Below are positions 6,722 through 15,297 of a DNA stretch of 17,594 nucleotides, piece after piece. The position numbers were made by a program, and so were the translations under genes. The DNA lies in NCBI GenBank assembly GCA_017615135.1, contig JAGAAU010000091.1, positions 1-17,594 of the forward strand, given 5' to 3'. The notes under the pieces are model-generated. The model was not told the origin of the DNA and did no database searches. It was given only the letters and a program-made list of their open reading frames with translations. The DNA is from Bacteroidales bacterium. GTDB lineage: Bacteria > Bacteroidota > Bacteroidia > Bacteroidales > UBA932. The first letter of the stretch is position 1; every line of letters starts with the position of its first letter.

Positions 6722-9058
6722 TTATTTCAAAGTCGGCAATTCTGCTGAGAAATCCCAGATTTCAGCACTCCAGCCGAGAGTCGTAGACGCCAGCTGCGAT
6801 AAGGTCCTGCCCGCATCAACCTTGCCATGGTAAGGATACTGCGGATAATGGGGATTTGCAACATTATTTTTGGTACTGGCGTCGGACATCTCCTCTCCAG
6901 CGCTGTCGGTCAGAGGATGTGACGGGCTGACGTTGGGCTGGCTGTAATCTGCATCGGGTACCCAGTAGGCGGTCAGGTTCATAGCAGGATTCCTGTAATT
7001 GTCTGCAAGGGTACAGGTGGGGAAGGCAACACCGCACACAGCCCCGCTGCTCCAGTTCCCGGCGCCATAGCTGGCAGGGGTAACGCTTCCGCTCCAGGCA
7101 GCGCAATTGCTCATGGAGAAGTCTGCCGTGCTTATTACACCAACCATTCCACCGGCGGCAAAACCACCCGTAGCGGTGACATTTCCGGCAGCATAGCAAT
7201 TGGAAATCTCGGTGACTCCCTTTTCGTGGAGACCGATAAATCCTCCATTGTAGGAATTGGCGCTAACGTCTCCGGTACAGTAGCAGTTCTTTACTATTAC
7301 CTTACCTTCGCCCGGGGTGACAAGACCTATAAAGCCGCCGACATTCCTCTGTATGCCTTTGACATCTCCTGTTGAATAGCTGTTTTCAACGGAACCGTTA
7401 ACCATCTTTCCAATAAGACCGCCTATATCACGGCCATTGGTAGTCTGATTGATATTAACCGAAGAAGAGCAGCCGTAAATTGCACCATACTGCTGGAAGC
7501 CGGCCAGGCCTCCTACTCCGATATCAACATTGCTGGTTGCATTGGAAGAGCTGACGGAACCGGACGAGCTGCAGCCGGTGAGGGTGCCATAACATACACC
7601 CACAAAGCCTCCGATATTAATGTTTCCCTTAACAGTCACAAATTCCACCGCACAGTTCTCAATGGCCGTCCCCTGATCTGTCTGCCCGGCAAAGCCGCCT
7701 ACACGGTCAGTCGAAGATGTTACAGACGCATTGTATACATAGCAGTTCGATATAGGCGCGGAAAGGTTGGAGACGCGCCCGGCAAAAGCTCCGGCATACC
7801 TGTCGCCGGTAAGGGTTGCATTGGTTACGGTTACATCGCTGCAGGTTCCCTTAACGTCCCCGCTGCCGGTTCCAATATAGCTGGCCACAACTCCGGTATG
7901 GTTATTACCTGCATTGAAGGTAACATTCTCGAAGGTAACGTTCCTGACCTCACCGTACAGAACTCCGGCGAAGCTTGGATATGCGGTGACGCTGCCGGCA
8001 TGAAGTCCGGTAATTGTCTTGCCGTTACCGTTGAAGTATACCTGCTTCAAATAGGGAGACGCGCGGTTCAGCGCAACCCATGCAAAGCCGGAAAGGTCTA
8101 TTGCATCGACCTCTTCCAGAATCTCGAAATGATACTCCATGGCAGCGTCATCCGCAGCATTGTAATACAGATCCATCATGCTTTTCATCTGAGCGGCATT
8201 GGCAATCACGTAAGGATTCTCCTCCGTGCCGGCTCCGTCGTAGAAAGCACTCTTGGCCATGTCCTTGGTAATCTTGATTCCGTTCACCTTACCCATGGAG
8301 ATAGTGCCGGTAAGACCGATAGTGCGGGAATACACGGTATAGTCGGGCGTGATTACCCTGACGGTCGTAGACGCATTGGTGGACATATCTTCCCAGGGAA
8401 TCATAATGTATGCGGTGAGCACCTGGTCGGAAACCGATACATCTACATTGTCCAGCCCCAGACTAAACTTCCTGCCGATGTCGTTCAGGGCAACTTCAAG
8501 AGCCTTCAGCTCCCCAACCCCGTCCGGCAGGGTAATCTCGAACTTCATCACGGTATTGAGCTTGCACAAGCCGCCGCCGTTCTCCCAGGCCCAGGCGTCT
8601 GAGAACACAATGTCGTGATATGTGTTTACACCGCTGAGGAGTGCCATATAATGCAGGTGGCCGATATTGTCATTGCCGTTCTGCACCTGACCCTCGTAGC
8701 TGGCCTCATCGGCCTCAGTTTCGTTGAGGAAGTCTGCAGGATAGAGGATGTCGAAACTGTCCCCTTCAACCGCATTGCCGGTAAAGCTGGCAACACCTCC
8801 GTTGATGCTTGCCGGGTCTATGTTGAAGACCTCGGACTGGCTGCCGCTGATTATACGGATTGCATCGGTAGCTTCCCAACTTAACTTCAGGGCGTTGCCC
8901 TCTCCCTGGGAAAAACTGACTCTGCCCTCTTCAGGCAGGGCCACGCTGATGGTGACAAGGTCTCCGTCTCCCGGTACCGTTCCTTCGACGGACTTGTTGC
9001 ATGAAAGTGCCGTAAAAAGCACTGAAAGAGACACAAGGACAAGTAAATTCTTCTTCAT
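6722..9058 (-). CDS. Surface lipoprotein: fimbrillin-like N-terminus plus GLUG repeats
   Basis: 778 residues. The signal peptide ends in the lipobox ALSC with acylated Cys20, so it is membrane-anchored, probably at the outer membrane. Residues about 33-265 resemble the fimbrillin/Mfa-like domain (LKLSWEATDAIRI at 57-69, YPADF, IMIPWE). YDGAGTEENPYVIANAAQM (273-291) opens a beta-helix-like region, and about 415-645 contains at least six GLUG-type units, each a GG-(F/L/M)-x-G strand followed by a C-containing turn (for example GGFIGL then NCYAAGNV). GLUG repeats occur in bacterial surface adhesins and glycan-associated proteins. The end (about 740-778) parallels residues 617-655 of the 974-aa neighbour. 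A strong AGGAGGAT lies just before the ATG, unusual for this phylum. No catalytic domain is seen. Confidence 0.85.
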   Translation of the reverse strand: MKKNLLVLVSLSVLFTALSCNKSVEGTVPGDGDLVTISVALPEEGRVSFSQGEGNALKLSWEATDAIRIISGSQSEVFNIDPASINGGVASFTGNAVEGDSFDILYPADFLNETEADEASYEGQVQNGNDNIGHLHYMALLSGVNTYHDIVFSDAWAWENGGGLCKLNTVMKFEITLPDGVGELKALEVALNDIGRKFSLGLDNVDVSVSDQVLTAYIMIPWEDMSTNASTTVRVITPDYTVYSRTIGLTGTISMGKVNGIKITKDMAKSAFYDGAGTEENPYVIANAAQMKSMMDLYYNAADDAAMEYHFEILEEVDAIDLSGFAWVALNRASPYLKQVYFNGNGKTITGLHAGSVTAYPSFAGVLYGEVRNVTFENVTFNAGNNHTGVVASYIGTGSGDVKGTCSDVTVTNATLTGDRYAGAFAGRVSNLSAPISNCYVYNASVTSSTDRVGGFAGQTDQGTAIENCAVEFVTVKGNINIGGFVGVCYGTLTGCSSSGSVSSSNATSNVDIGVGGLAGFQQYGAIYGCSSSVNINQTTNGRDIGGLIGKMVNGSVENSYSTGDVKGIQRNVGGFIGLVTPGEGKVIVKNCYCTGDVSANSYNGGFIGLHEKGVTEISNCYAAGNVTATGGFAAGGMVGVISTADFSMSNCAAWSGSVTPASYGAGNWSSGAVCGVAFPTCTLADNYRNPAMNLTAYWVPDADYSQPNVSPSHPLTDSAGEEMSDASTKNNVANPHYPQYPYHGKVDAGRTLSQLASTTLGWSAEIWDFSAELPTLK

Positions 9059-9059
9059 G

Positions 9060-9073
9060 GCAATATCCTCCTA
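9060..9073 (-). promoter_or_regulatory. Strong Shine-Dalgarno for the 778-aa lipoprotein gene
   Basis: The minus strand reads TAGGAGGAT then ATTGCC before the ATG at 9058. Most genes in this window have no such site, as usual for Bacteroidetes, so this one stands out and supports both the start choice and a coupling with the upstream 41-aa gene whose stop it overlaps. Confidence 0.6.
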
Positions 9074-9196
9074 GTCTGAGAAAACTTCATTATACTCATA
9101 ATCGACGAGAGTGCCGTTGGAATCAGCCAGAATGGCCTCAAGCCCGGAAAGGTCGGCCGGTAAAGAATCCGGAGTAAGGTAAGGAATCTTGTTCAT
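9071..9196 (-). CDS. Small acidic protein, 41 aa (alternating small-gene family, copy 1)
   Basis: A complete 41-residue frame starting MNKIPYLTPDSLPADL and ending NEVFSD, rich in Asp/Glu, without signal peptide, membrane segment or cysteine. It fits exactly between two large envelope genes: 3 bases after the stop of the 974-aa gene, and its stop codon TAG is followed at once by the GGAGGAT ribosome site of the 778-aa gene, 12 bases before that ATG. It resembles the 40-aa protein at 6585-6707 (Y-x-x-P early, A-I-L-A-D-S then NGTLVD, terminal Asp). Position and resemblance argue for a real gene rather than chance. I do not recognise it; a role in assembly, or as a substrate or signal of the surface proteins, is speculation. 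Confidence 0.6.
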   Translation of the reverse strand: MNKIPYLTPDSLPADLSGLEAILADSNGTLVDYEYNEVFSD

Positions 9197-9199
9197 ATC

Positions 9200-12124
9200 T
9201 TATTCGGTTTTAACTATGCAGATGTGTGAATTGACCGAACGCGCTCCGGCATGGTCGTGTTTATTGTTATCGCAGGGATAATTGACGATATTGGTAGTGC
9301 TCGCTCCCTCGCCCCGGACACACATGGTGGAAGAACCGCCGCCGTCGAGATTGAGGGCATACTGGGGATTGAAGTTATTGGCCAGGAACTGAGTAAGCTG
9401 CCTGGCACTCATTCCGTTGGAATAGCTGCTGCGTCCGTCCACCACCATAAGAATCAGGTGATTGCCTTCGGTGAGCGCAATGGCAGTACGCGGGTGCAGC
9501 ACGTTCTGGTGATACGACGGCTCCTCGGTACTTGCAGTCGCCGTTCTCTTGCTCTTCCAGGTAGAAACAAAGGATTCTCCCACAGGGTAGAAATCACTGA
9601 TGAGCATAGGCGCGCTGGTAAAGATATTATCCCACTGATCTGTTGTGTTCATGTAATACTGGCGCTGCTGTGCTATTGACATATCGTATCCATCGAAGCT
9701 GATTTTCACCTTGCGGTTGCCGTCGCAGTAGACAGCGGCCTCGCTCTTCCAGTTGGGGATGTAAAGGTCTCTCGAGTCGTCGTAAATGTAGTCGTTCGGC
9801 ATGCTGGACAGGCCTACGCCGTCTGCCTTGACCACGACGGAACCCCTTTCATAGGCTCCGTTTATGGCAGCCACCGCATTGTAAGCCTCAAACAGTTCGT
9901 TGCAGGGAGCGCTGGCGCTGCCGGCCACGAATTTAACCGCAAAGTTGGGATTGTTGAGGTCCAGGTCTATTACGAAGATTTCCTGGGCTTTGCCGGTTAC
10001 CGATTCTGTGCCGCTGAATTTATAATAGTCCAGACCTATCTCTATCTGCTTGTGGGTCCAGCCTGTGCCGGAAGGACGGATTTCGCCCTTGCCGCGAAGG
10101 GATGAAGGCCCGGACGGGACATTCACGGCTCCGCTGGATATTGATGAATCTTCAATGGCTCCGGTAAGCACGGGAACGCTGCCGCTGAGGTCCCATACGG
10201 TCTCACTCCATCCAAGCTGACGGGCAGCATCGGACAGGGTTTTACCTGCTGCAACCGCCTTGCCGTGATAGGCGTAATGGTGGGTGGTGCCGGAAGGCCC
10301 CTGAATTACAAGGGCAGTAGTTGGAGAGGCGTCGTTCTGGTCGTAAGGCTGGAAATTGTAGCTCGTAGAGTAATCCTTGAACTCCATATCCGGCCTGCGC
10401 AGACAGGCGGTAAGGTAGTTGTGGGTGGCGGTAAATCCAACCACTGCTCCGCTGGAGTAGTGGGTTATACTCTCTTCGTCCACATAACTCTTCAGATAAG
10501 GATTCCAGGCTATGCACTTGGAGAACACGTTGTTGGGCATTCTGCTGTCTACCTGGTCGGCCTTGTCCATATTGCACATGCCGGCTATGCCGCCGAAGCC
10601 CCACTTGGCATCTATCGCCATGGTGGAGAAGCAGTTGCTGATAACAGTTCCCATTTTAATAGTACCTCCAGCTATGCCGCCCACTGCGTCGATTGCGGAA
10701 ATGGTTCCGGAGGTCCAGCAGTTACGAACGGTAACCATGCCGGCGTCGTAGCCGAAAATACCGCCGGTAAACTTCTTGGCACTCACAATATTGCAGTCGG
10801 CGGAGCAGGATTCCACAAGGGCGCTCTGGATACGTCCGCAAAGTCCGCCTACTCCGTTTACATTCTTGGAATTTACGCTGCCGCTCACGTGCACGTTCCA
10901 CACATGTGCGGGCTTGCCTCCATAACCCAGATAACCTGCCAGGATTCCGCAGGGATGGCCATTGCTGTCGTCGGTCTTCTCGATCACCGCATTGGAGATA
11001 GTAAGGTCGTGCACGTCTCCGAAAAGAACGGTGAAGAAACCGGGGCAGGCCTCCGTAGTTTTACAGGTCAAATTATTGATTGCATGGCCGTTACCGTTGA
11101 AGTCAACTTCGCAGGTATAGGGATTTTCATGATTCAGGGGTTCCCAGTCCGCTATACTGGAAGCATCAACGTCTGCCGCGAGCTTGAACCAGACCTTCTG
11201 TCCGGGCAGCATGATGCCGGCAGCGTGCATGTTGTTCAGATGCGTGGCGTTGGCTATGAGGTAGGGATTGTCCTTTGTACCGTCACCGCTCTGGAACTGA
11301 GCAGCTTCAAACCCGTGGCTGAGGTAGAAAATGCTCATCACCCCGGACTGCAGGTACGTATCTTCGGGGATTACTATTTTCCTGCACCACATTGTGCCGT
11401 TCTGGTCTGTAACACAGATGAAAAGGTTCGTTCCTTCGGCAATGGGAATGCTCGTCCAGGGTGTCAGGGCATAGGCTGTCAGCACATGGTCTGAGCCGAT
11501 GGTGGCGTTCTGCAGGTCTACCGCAATCTCCTTGGAGAGTCCCCTGAGGGCAACACGGGTGGCAGCGGTAACCTCGGAAGGCAGAGTGAGCACCCATTTA
11601 ACCACACCGGACTGATGGAAGTCTCCGCCATGATCGGCGGCCCAGTCTGCGCTGAAGCAAATATCATCTTTAGTATCAACCCCTTGCAGATATGCAAAAT
11701 AGCGCAGATGTTCGGGGTTGTCGTTCCCGTTCTGAACCTGAGCGGCAAAATCGAAGTTCTCTGCCTCCGGCACTCCGGCACAGGTTCCGGGATACAGGAT
11801 ATTGTAGCTGACTCCAGTTACGTCGGTGCCATAGAACTGGGCAACCTGCGGCTCGAACCCGGCAGCAATCTTATATTTTTGGGACTGGGTGCCGGACATT
11901 ATACGGATGCAGTCTCCTTCCTGCCAGGAAAGGGAGAGATAATCGTCGTCTGAACTGCCGCTGAAAGCCACCTTCGTCGTGGGTGCCTGGGGAACCGTAG
12001 CCTTGATGGTCACGATTTTTTCGGAACCGGAAGGATCGTCGGTCAGGTAATCAGTTTCCTGTGAGCATCCGGCCAGAAGGGCCAGAGCGGGAAAAATAAG
12101 GATCAGAAGTTTAAATTTCTTCAT
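9200..12124 (-). CDS. Surface lipoprotein: fimbrillin-like, GLUG repeats and phosphodiester glycosidase domain
   Basis: 974 residues, first gene of the envelope operon. The lipobox LAGC gives Cys20, followed by an acid-rich stretch (SQETDYLTDD) of the kind that favours surface export in this phylum. Residues about 37-270 are fimbrillin-like, about 275-535 a GLUG/beta-helix region, 617-655 the same closing motif as the 778-aa neighbour. A serine/glycine-rich linker (656-680) leads to a PF09992 domain (about 685-974): AAINGAYE (752-759), LHPRTAIAL (876-884), VDGR (895-898) and LDGGGSST (926-933). This predicts hydrolysis of a sugar-1-phosphodiester at the cell surface, with the front modules binding or displaying. 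It aligns along its first two thirds with the 778-aa protein and along its last third with the 712-aa protein. Confidence 0.88.
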   Translation of the reverse strand: MKKFKLLILIFPALALLAGCSQETDYLTDDPSGSEKIVTIKATVPQAPTTKVAFSGSSDDDYLSLSWQEGDCIRIMSGTQSQKYKIAAGFEPQVAQFYGTDVTGVSYNILYPGTCAGVPEAENFDFAAQVQNGNDNPEHLRYFAYLQGVDTKDDICFSADWAADHGGDFHQSGVVKWVLTLPSEVTAATRVALRGLSKEIAVDLQNATIGSDHVLTAYALTPWTSIPIAEGTNLFICVTDQNGTMWCRKIVIPEDTYLQSGVMSIFYLSHGFEAAQFQSGDGTKDNPYLIANATHLNNMHAAGIMLPGQKVWFKLAADVDASSIADWEPLNHENPYTCEVDFNGNGHAINNLTCKTTEACPGFFTVLFGDVHDLTISNAVIEKTDDSNGHPCGILAGYLGYGGKPAHVWNVHVSGSVNSKNVNGVGGLCGRIQSALVESCSADCNIVSAKKFTGGIFGYDAGMVTVRNCWTSGTISAIDAVGGIAGGTIKMGTVISNCFSTMAIDAKWGFGGIAGMCNMDKADQVDSRMPNNVFSKCIAWNPYLKSYVDEESITHYSSGAVVGFTATHNYLTACLRRPDMEFKDYSTSYNFQPYDQNDASPTTALVIQGPSGTTHHYAYHGKAVAAGKTLSDAARQLGWSETVWDLSGSVPVLTGAIEDSSISSGAVNVPSGPSSLRGKGEIRPSGTGWTHKQIEIGLDYYKFSGTESVTGKAQEIFVIDLDLNNPNFAVKFVAGSASAPCNELFEAYNAVAAINGAYERGSVVVKADGVGLSSMPNDYIYDDSRDLYIPNWKSEAAVYCDGNRKVKISFDGYDMSIAQQRQYYMNTTDQWDNIFTSAPMLISDFYPVGESFVSTWKSKRTATASTEEPSYHQNVLHPRTAIALTEGNHLILMVVDGRSSYSNGMSARQLTQFLANNFNPQYALNLDGGGSSTMCVRGEGASTTNIVNYPCDNNKHDHAGARSVNSHICIVKTE

Positions 12125-12157
12125 TATTTTCTGTGGTTTTACCTATTACTTAAACTG

Positions 12158-12165
12158 CAAATATA
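12158..12165 (-). promoter_or_regulatory. Promoter of the envelope operon
   Basis: TATATTTG on the minus strand matches TAnnTTTG and lies 33 bases before the ATG at 12124, leaving an AT-rich leader. It is back to back with the GH31 promoter in the 90-base gap 12125-12214, which otherwise holds only AT-rich sequence and no evident operator. Confidence 0.5.
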
Positions 12166-12191
12166 TAATATATTCGTAAAAATTGCAGAAA

Positions 12192-12199
12192 TATTTTTG
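12192..12199 (+). promoter_or_regulatory. Predicted -7 element for the GH31 gene
   Basis: TATTTTTG matches TAnnTTTG and lies 15 bases before the ATG at 12215, giving a leader of about ten bases. The shared divergent gap would allow joint control of the GH31 gene and the envelope operon. Confidence 0.45.
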
Positions 12200-12214
12200 T
12201 ACCTTGCGGCTACT

Positions 12215-14581
12215 ATGAAAAACCTGCTTTCAATTTTTCCGGCATTACTGCTCTGCACCCTGCTGCCGGCTCAGAACAACCCTCTGGCAAACCAGGAGGC
12301 GATGGTGGTTTATGAAAATGCCCGCTTTACCGTACTTACAGACAGACTGATCCGCATGGAATGGGCGGAAGACGGAGTCTTCGAGGACCGGGCCTCACTG
12401 GCCATAATCAACCGGAACCTGCCCGTTCCGGAATTCAAATCTTCCTTAAAGAACGGCACGCTGACGATAAACACCGGGAAACTGACTCTCACATACAAGG
12501 GCGGCAGGTTTGCGGCCGGGAACCTGCAGGTGCGCTTCGGCACCGGACGCTGGGAACCCGGGATGAAGGCATCCGGCAACCTGAAAGGCACAACCCGCAC
12601 ACTGGACGGCTGCCTCGGCTTTGAAAAACTCTCGAAGGTAGAGACCGAACTGGAGGATGGAATACTCTCCAGGGACGGCTGGGCTATAGTGGACGAAAGT
12701 TCCCGGCATCTGATGGCTCAGACGGAAAGCGCCTGGGGCAACTGGGTGGCTGAACGCCCGGAAGGAGACCGCCTGGACTGGTATCTGTTCGCCTACGGAC
12801 ACGATTATACAACCGCTCTCAACGACTTCACTAAGGTGGCCGGAAAGATTCCGCTGCCCCCGAAATACACACTTGGATACTGGTGGAGCCGCTACTGGAT
12901 ATACACCGATGAAGAAATGCTGGAAATTGGCCGCGAGATGCGCTCCAGGGGCATTCCCATGGACGTAATGATAGTGGACATGGACTGGCACTACACCTAT
13001 AAGGACATGAATAAGCGCCTGGGGCCGGACGTCTTCGGACAAAGGCGCGGCTGGACCGGATACACCTGGAACCGGGAACTGTTCCCCGATCCCGAAGGAT
13101 TCCTGCTGGACCTGCACAAACTTGGCTTCAGGACGGGCCTCAACCTTCATCCTGCATCCGGAATCAGGGAGTTCGAAGAATGCTACGAACCCTTCGTAAA
13201 GGACTATCTTTCCCGCACAGACGACTACGACGGCCCGGAGGGCTACATCTTCGGCAAGGAGCCTTATCTGTATGCCGGAAACACCGTTCCAGTGGGCAAG
13301 GAGGGCCACCATGCCAGCGTCCCCTACCGCATGGACCAGGAAGCCTGGGCAGATGCCTACTTTGGCAGCGTGATCCGCCCTCTGGAGCGTCAGGGAGTAG
13401 ATTTCTGGTGGCTTGACTGGCAGCAGTGGAGGGAGTCCAAGTATGTCAGGGGGCTCAGCAACACCTTCTGGATAAACTACACCTTCTTCCGCAACAAGGA
13501 ACTGAACGGCAACGAGCGTCCGTTCATCTACCATCGCTGGGGCGGACTGGGCAGCCACAGATATCAGCTCGGATTCTCCGGAGACACCCACGATGAATGG
13601 GACGTACTTAAGTTCCTGCCCTACTTCACCGCAACCGCCTCCAATGTAGGCTATGGCTATTGGGGACACGATATCGGCGGTCATCAGCAGAAAAAGGGGC
13701 ACGAGCGACTGACCGAGCCTGAAATGTACACCCGCTGGCTGCAGTTCGGGGTCTTCACCCCTATTTTCAAAACACATTCCACCCAGAACGCAAGGCTCGA
13801 ACGGAAAATCTGGGCTTTCCCGGAGCATTATCAGTATATGCTGGACGCCATCCGCCTGCGCTACACCCTGAGCCCGTACATCTACACCTTCGCCCGCGAG
13901 ACCTTCGACACCGGAGTGAGCATGTGCCGGCCCATGTACTACGCCTACCCGGAAGCCAACGAAGCCTACAACTACAACGAGCAGTACCTCTTCGGGGACC
14001 GCATACTCGCAACCACCATCTGCGAACCCGCGGGAGCCGACGGCAAGAACGCCCGTACCATCTGGTTCCCAAAGGGTTGCGACTGGTACGACATGGGGCT
14101 CCACACCATGCATAAAGGCGGAAACATCCGAACGCTCCGCTACGCCATAGACCAGAATCCCTGGTACGTTAAGGCCGGAAGCGTACTGCCGCTGGCAGAT
14201 GAAAAGATTACATCCCTCCAGGAAGAGTCCGATGTTCTGGGACTGCTGATTGTGCCCGGAGCCGGGAAATCCAGCTTCTCACTCTACGAAGACGACGGAA
14301 TTTCACGGAATTACGAAACAGCTTTCGCACGCACCAGGATAGATAAGAACCGCAGCGGCAACAAGCTCTCCATAACCGTTCATCCCCGCGAGGGCAGTTA
14401 TAAGGGAATGCCTCGGCAGAGGAACCTCTATCTGGTATTGGAAGGGGTAACGGCAAAACCCGCCGGCATCCTTTGCAACGGCAAAAGGGCCGGAGACGTA
14501 TCCATCGGCCCCCACGCCGCCACAATCACCCTTCCGGCAGTTCCGGCAGACGGCGAAACCAGAATAGAAATAACCCTGTAA
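12215..14581 (+). CDS. Secreted GH31 glycoside hydrolase (alpha-glycosidase)
   Basis: 788 residues. Signal peptide 1-19 ends LLPAQ with no lipobox, so periplasmic location is likely. An N-terminal beta-sandwich (about 25-215) precedes the catalytic barrel (about 225-590) and C-terminal beta domains. Barrel marks: PPKYTLGYWWSRYWIYTD at its start, VDMDWHYTYK, nucleophile D401 in WLDWQQW and predicted acid/base D457 in GFSGDTHDEWD. GH31 enzymes are retaining and act on alpha-linked glucose, xylose, galactose or related sugars. The WLDWQQ form differs from the WxDMNE of common alpha-glucosidases, so the sugar specificity is open. An in-frame TTG at 12197 overlaps the promoter; the ATG at 12215 is the start. 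It is divergent from the phosphodiester glycosidase operon and ends 2 bases from comF. Confidence 0.88.
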   Translation: MKNLLSIFPALLLCTLLPAQNNPLANQEAMVVYENARFTVLTDRLIRMEWAEDGVFEDRASLAIINRNLPVPEFKSSLKNGTLTINTGKLTLTYKGGRFAAGNLQVRFGTGRWEPGMKASGNLKGTTRTLDGCLGFEKLSKVETELEDGILSRDGWAIVDESSRHLMAQTESAWGNWVAERPEGDRLDWYLFAYGHDYTTALNDFTKVAGKIPLPPKYTLGYWWSRYWIYTDEEMLEIGREMRSRGIPMDVMIVDMDWHYTYKDMNKRLGPDVFGQRRGWTGYTWNRELFPDPEGFLLDLHKLGFRTGLNLHPASGIREFEECYEPFVKDYLSRTDDYDGPEGYIFGKEPYLYAGNTVPVGKEGHHASVPYRMDQEAWADAYFGSVIRPLERQGVDFWWLDWQQWRESKYVRGLSNTFWINYTFFRNKELNGNERPFIYHRWGGLGSHRYQLGFSGDTHDEWDVLKFLPYFTATASNVGYGYWGHDIGGHQQKKGHERLTEPEMYTRWLQFGVFTPIFKTHSTQNARLERKIWAFPEHYQYMLDAIRLRYTLSPYIYTFARETFDTGVSMCRPMYYAYPEANEAYNYNEQYLFGDRILATTICEPAGADGKNARTIWFPKGCDWYDMGLHTMHKGGNIRTLRYAIDQNPWYVKAGSVLPLADEKITSLQEESDVLGLLIVPGAGKSSFSLYEDDGISRNYETAFARTRIDKNRSGNKLSITVHPREGSYKGMPRQRNLYLVLEGVTAKPAGILCNGKRAGDVSIGPHAATITLPAVPADGETRIEITL

Positions 14582-14583
14582 TT

Positions 14584-15297
14584 TTACCGCACATAACCCA
14601 GGGTGGCCACTGAAATGCGCACAGTGGCCGGAAAGATTGCGCGCAGGGCGCTATGGCATTCGGCAAGAGTCGCACCGGTAGTACACACATCGTCAACCAG
14701 AAGAATATGACGTATGTTGCCCGTATTCCCGGCGGCTCGGGCCCTGAAAGCCCCTTTTACATTCCCGCTTCGGCCGGAATTGTCCAGCCTGGTCTGGGTA
14801 GAAGTCCGTCTTACCCTCCTCAGCAGGTCCGTACGCATTTGTGCCCGAGGCAGGCCGCGGGCCACCTCGGCCGCAATTACCGCAGCCTGATTGTATCCCC
14901 GGCGCAACAGCCTGGTCCAGTGCAGTGGCACGGGAATCACGGTATCTACGTCTTCGTAAAGCGGAGAAGACGCCAGCCTTTCGGCCAGCATCCCCGAGAA
15001 AAAACTGCCGCTGCGGAAGTTGGAATGGTATTTAAGCCCCTTACTTATGTTTCCGTAGCCGCTCTGGGCAGAATAGAAAAAAAGGGCGCAGGCATAGGAA
15101 TATGGTTCAACTCCGGGAATCCGGGCGTTGAGGGCATCGGCCATGGGATTGCGCGAAAGCCTGGAATACCGTGTCTCCGGCAGGTCGGAAAGGCAGCACA
15201 CGCAAATCACTTTCTCCTGAGGGAGAAGCTGTGCTCCGCAGACTGCGCAGACTCTCGGGAATATCAGTTCAAGTAAACTTTTCAGAAACCGCCGCAT
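14584..15297 (-). CDS. comF: ComF-family phosphoribosyltransferase-like protein
   Basis: 237 residues. An N-terminal zinc ribbon has C17-x2-C20 and C32/C34/C35. The central VIPVPLHWTRLLRRGYNQA (120-138) is the ComF signature, and ILLVDDVCTTGAT (198-210) is the PRPP-binding loop of type I phosphoribosyltransferases. ComF proteins are linked to DNA uptake in naturally competent bacteria, where the relatives assist single-stranded DNA import; in Bacteroidetes the role is not established. The gene overlaps the fabG stop as TGATG and is last in the pepP-fabG-comF run. Its stop lies 2 bases from the convergent GH31 stop, so the transcripts must overlap or end inside the genes. Confidence 0.85.
   Translation of the reverse strand: MRRFLKSLLELIFPRVCAVCGAQLLPQEKVICVCCLSDLPETRYSRLSRNPMADALNARIPGVEPYSYACALFFYSAQSGYGNISKGLKYHSNFRSGSFFSGMLAERLASSPLYEDVDTVIPVPLHWTRLLRRGYNQAAVIAAEVARGLPRAQMRTDLLRRVRRTSTQTRLDNSGRSGNVKGAFRARAAGNTGNIRHILLVDDVCTTGATLAECHSALRAIFPATVRISVATLGYVR

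Noticed and set aside
6585..9196. The two small proteins as RiPP precursor peptides
   Set aside because: No radical SAM, YcaO, ATP-grasp, lanthipeptide or peptidase-transporter gene is in the window, and the peptides lack a GG leader or a Cys/Ser/Thr-rich core.
10265..11494. A 409-codon plus-strand frame opposite the 974-aa lipoprotein gene
   Set aside because: It is antisense to clear GLUG and fimbrillin-like coding sequence and has no motif of its own.
4457..12124. A fimbrial (Mfa/Fim) assembly cluster
   Set aside because: The lipoprotein N-termini look fimbrillin-like, but the proteins carry GLUG and enzyme domains and there are no usher, anchor or tip genes; a glycan-acting role fits better.
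12446..14113. A 555-codon open frame on the minus strand opposite the GH31 gene
   Set aside because: It lies wholly inside a convincing GH31 gene, shows no recognisable domain and reads as low-complexity V/G/A-rich sequence, a by-product of GC-rich codon use.
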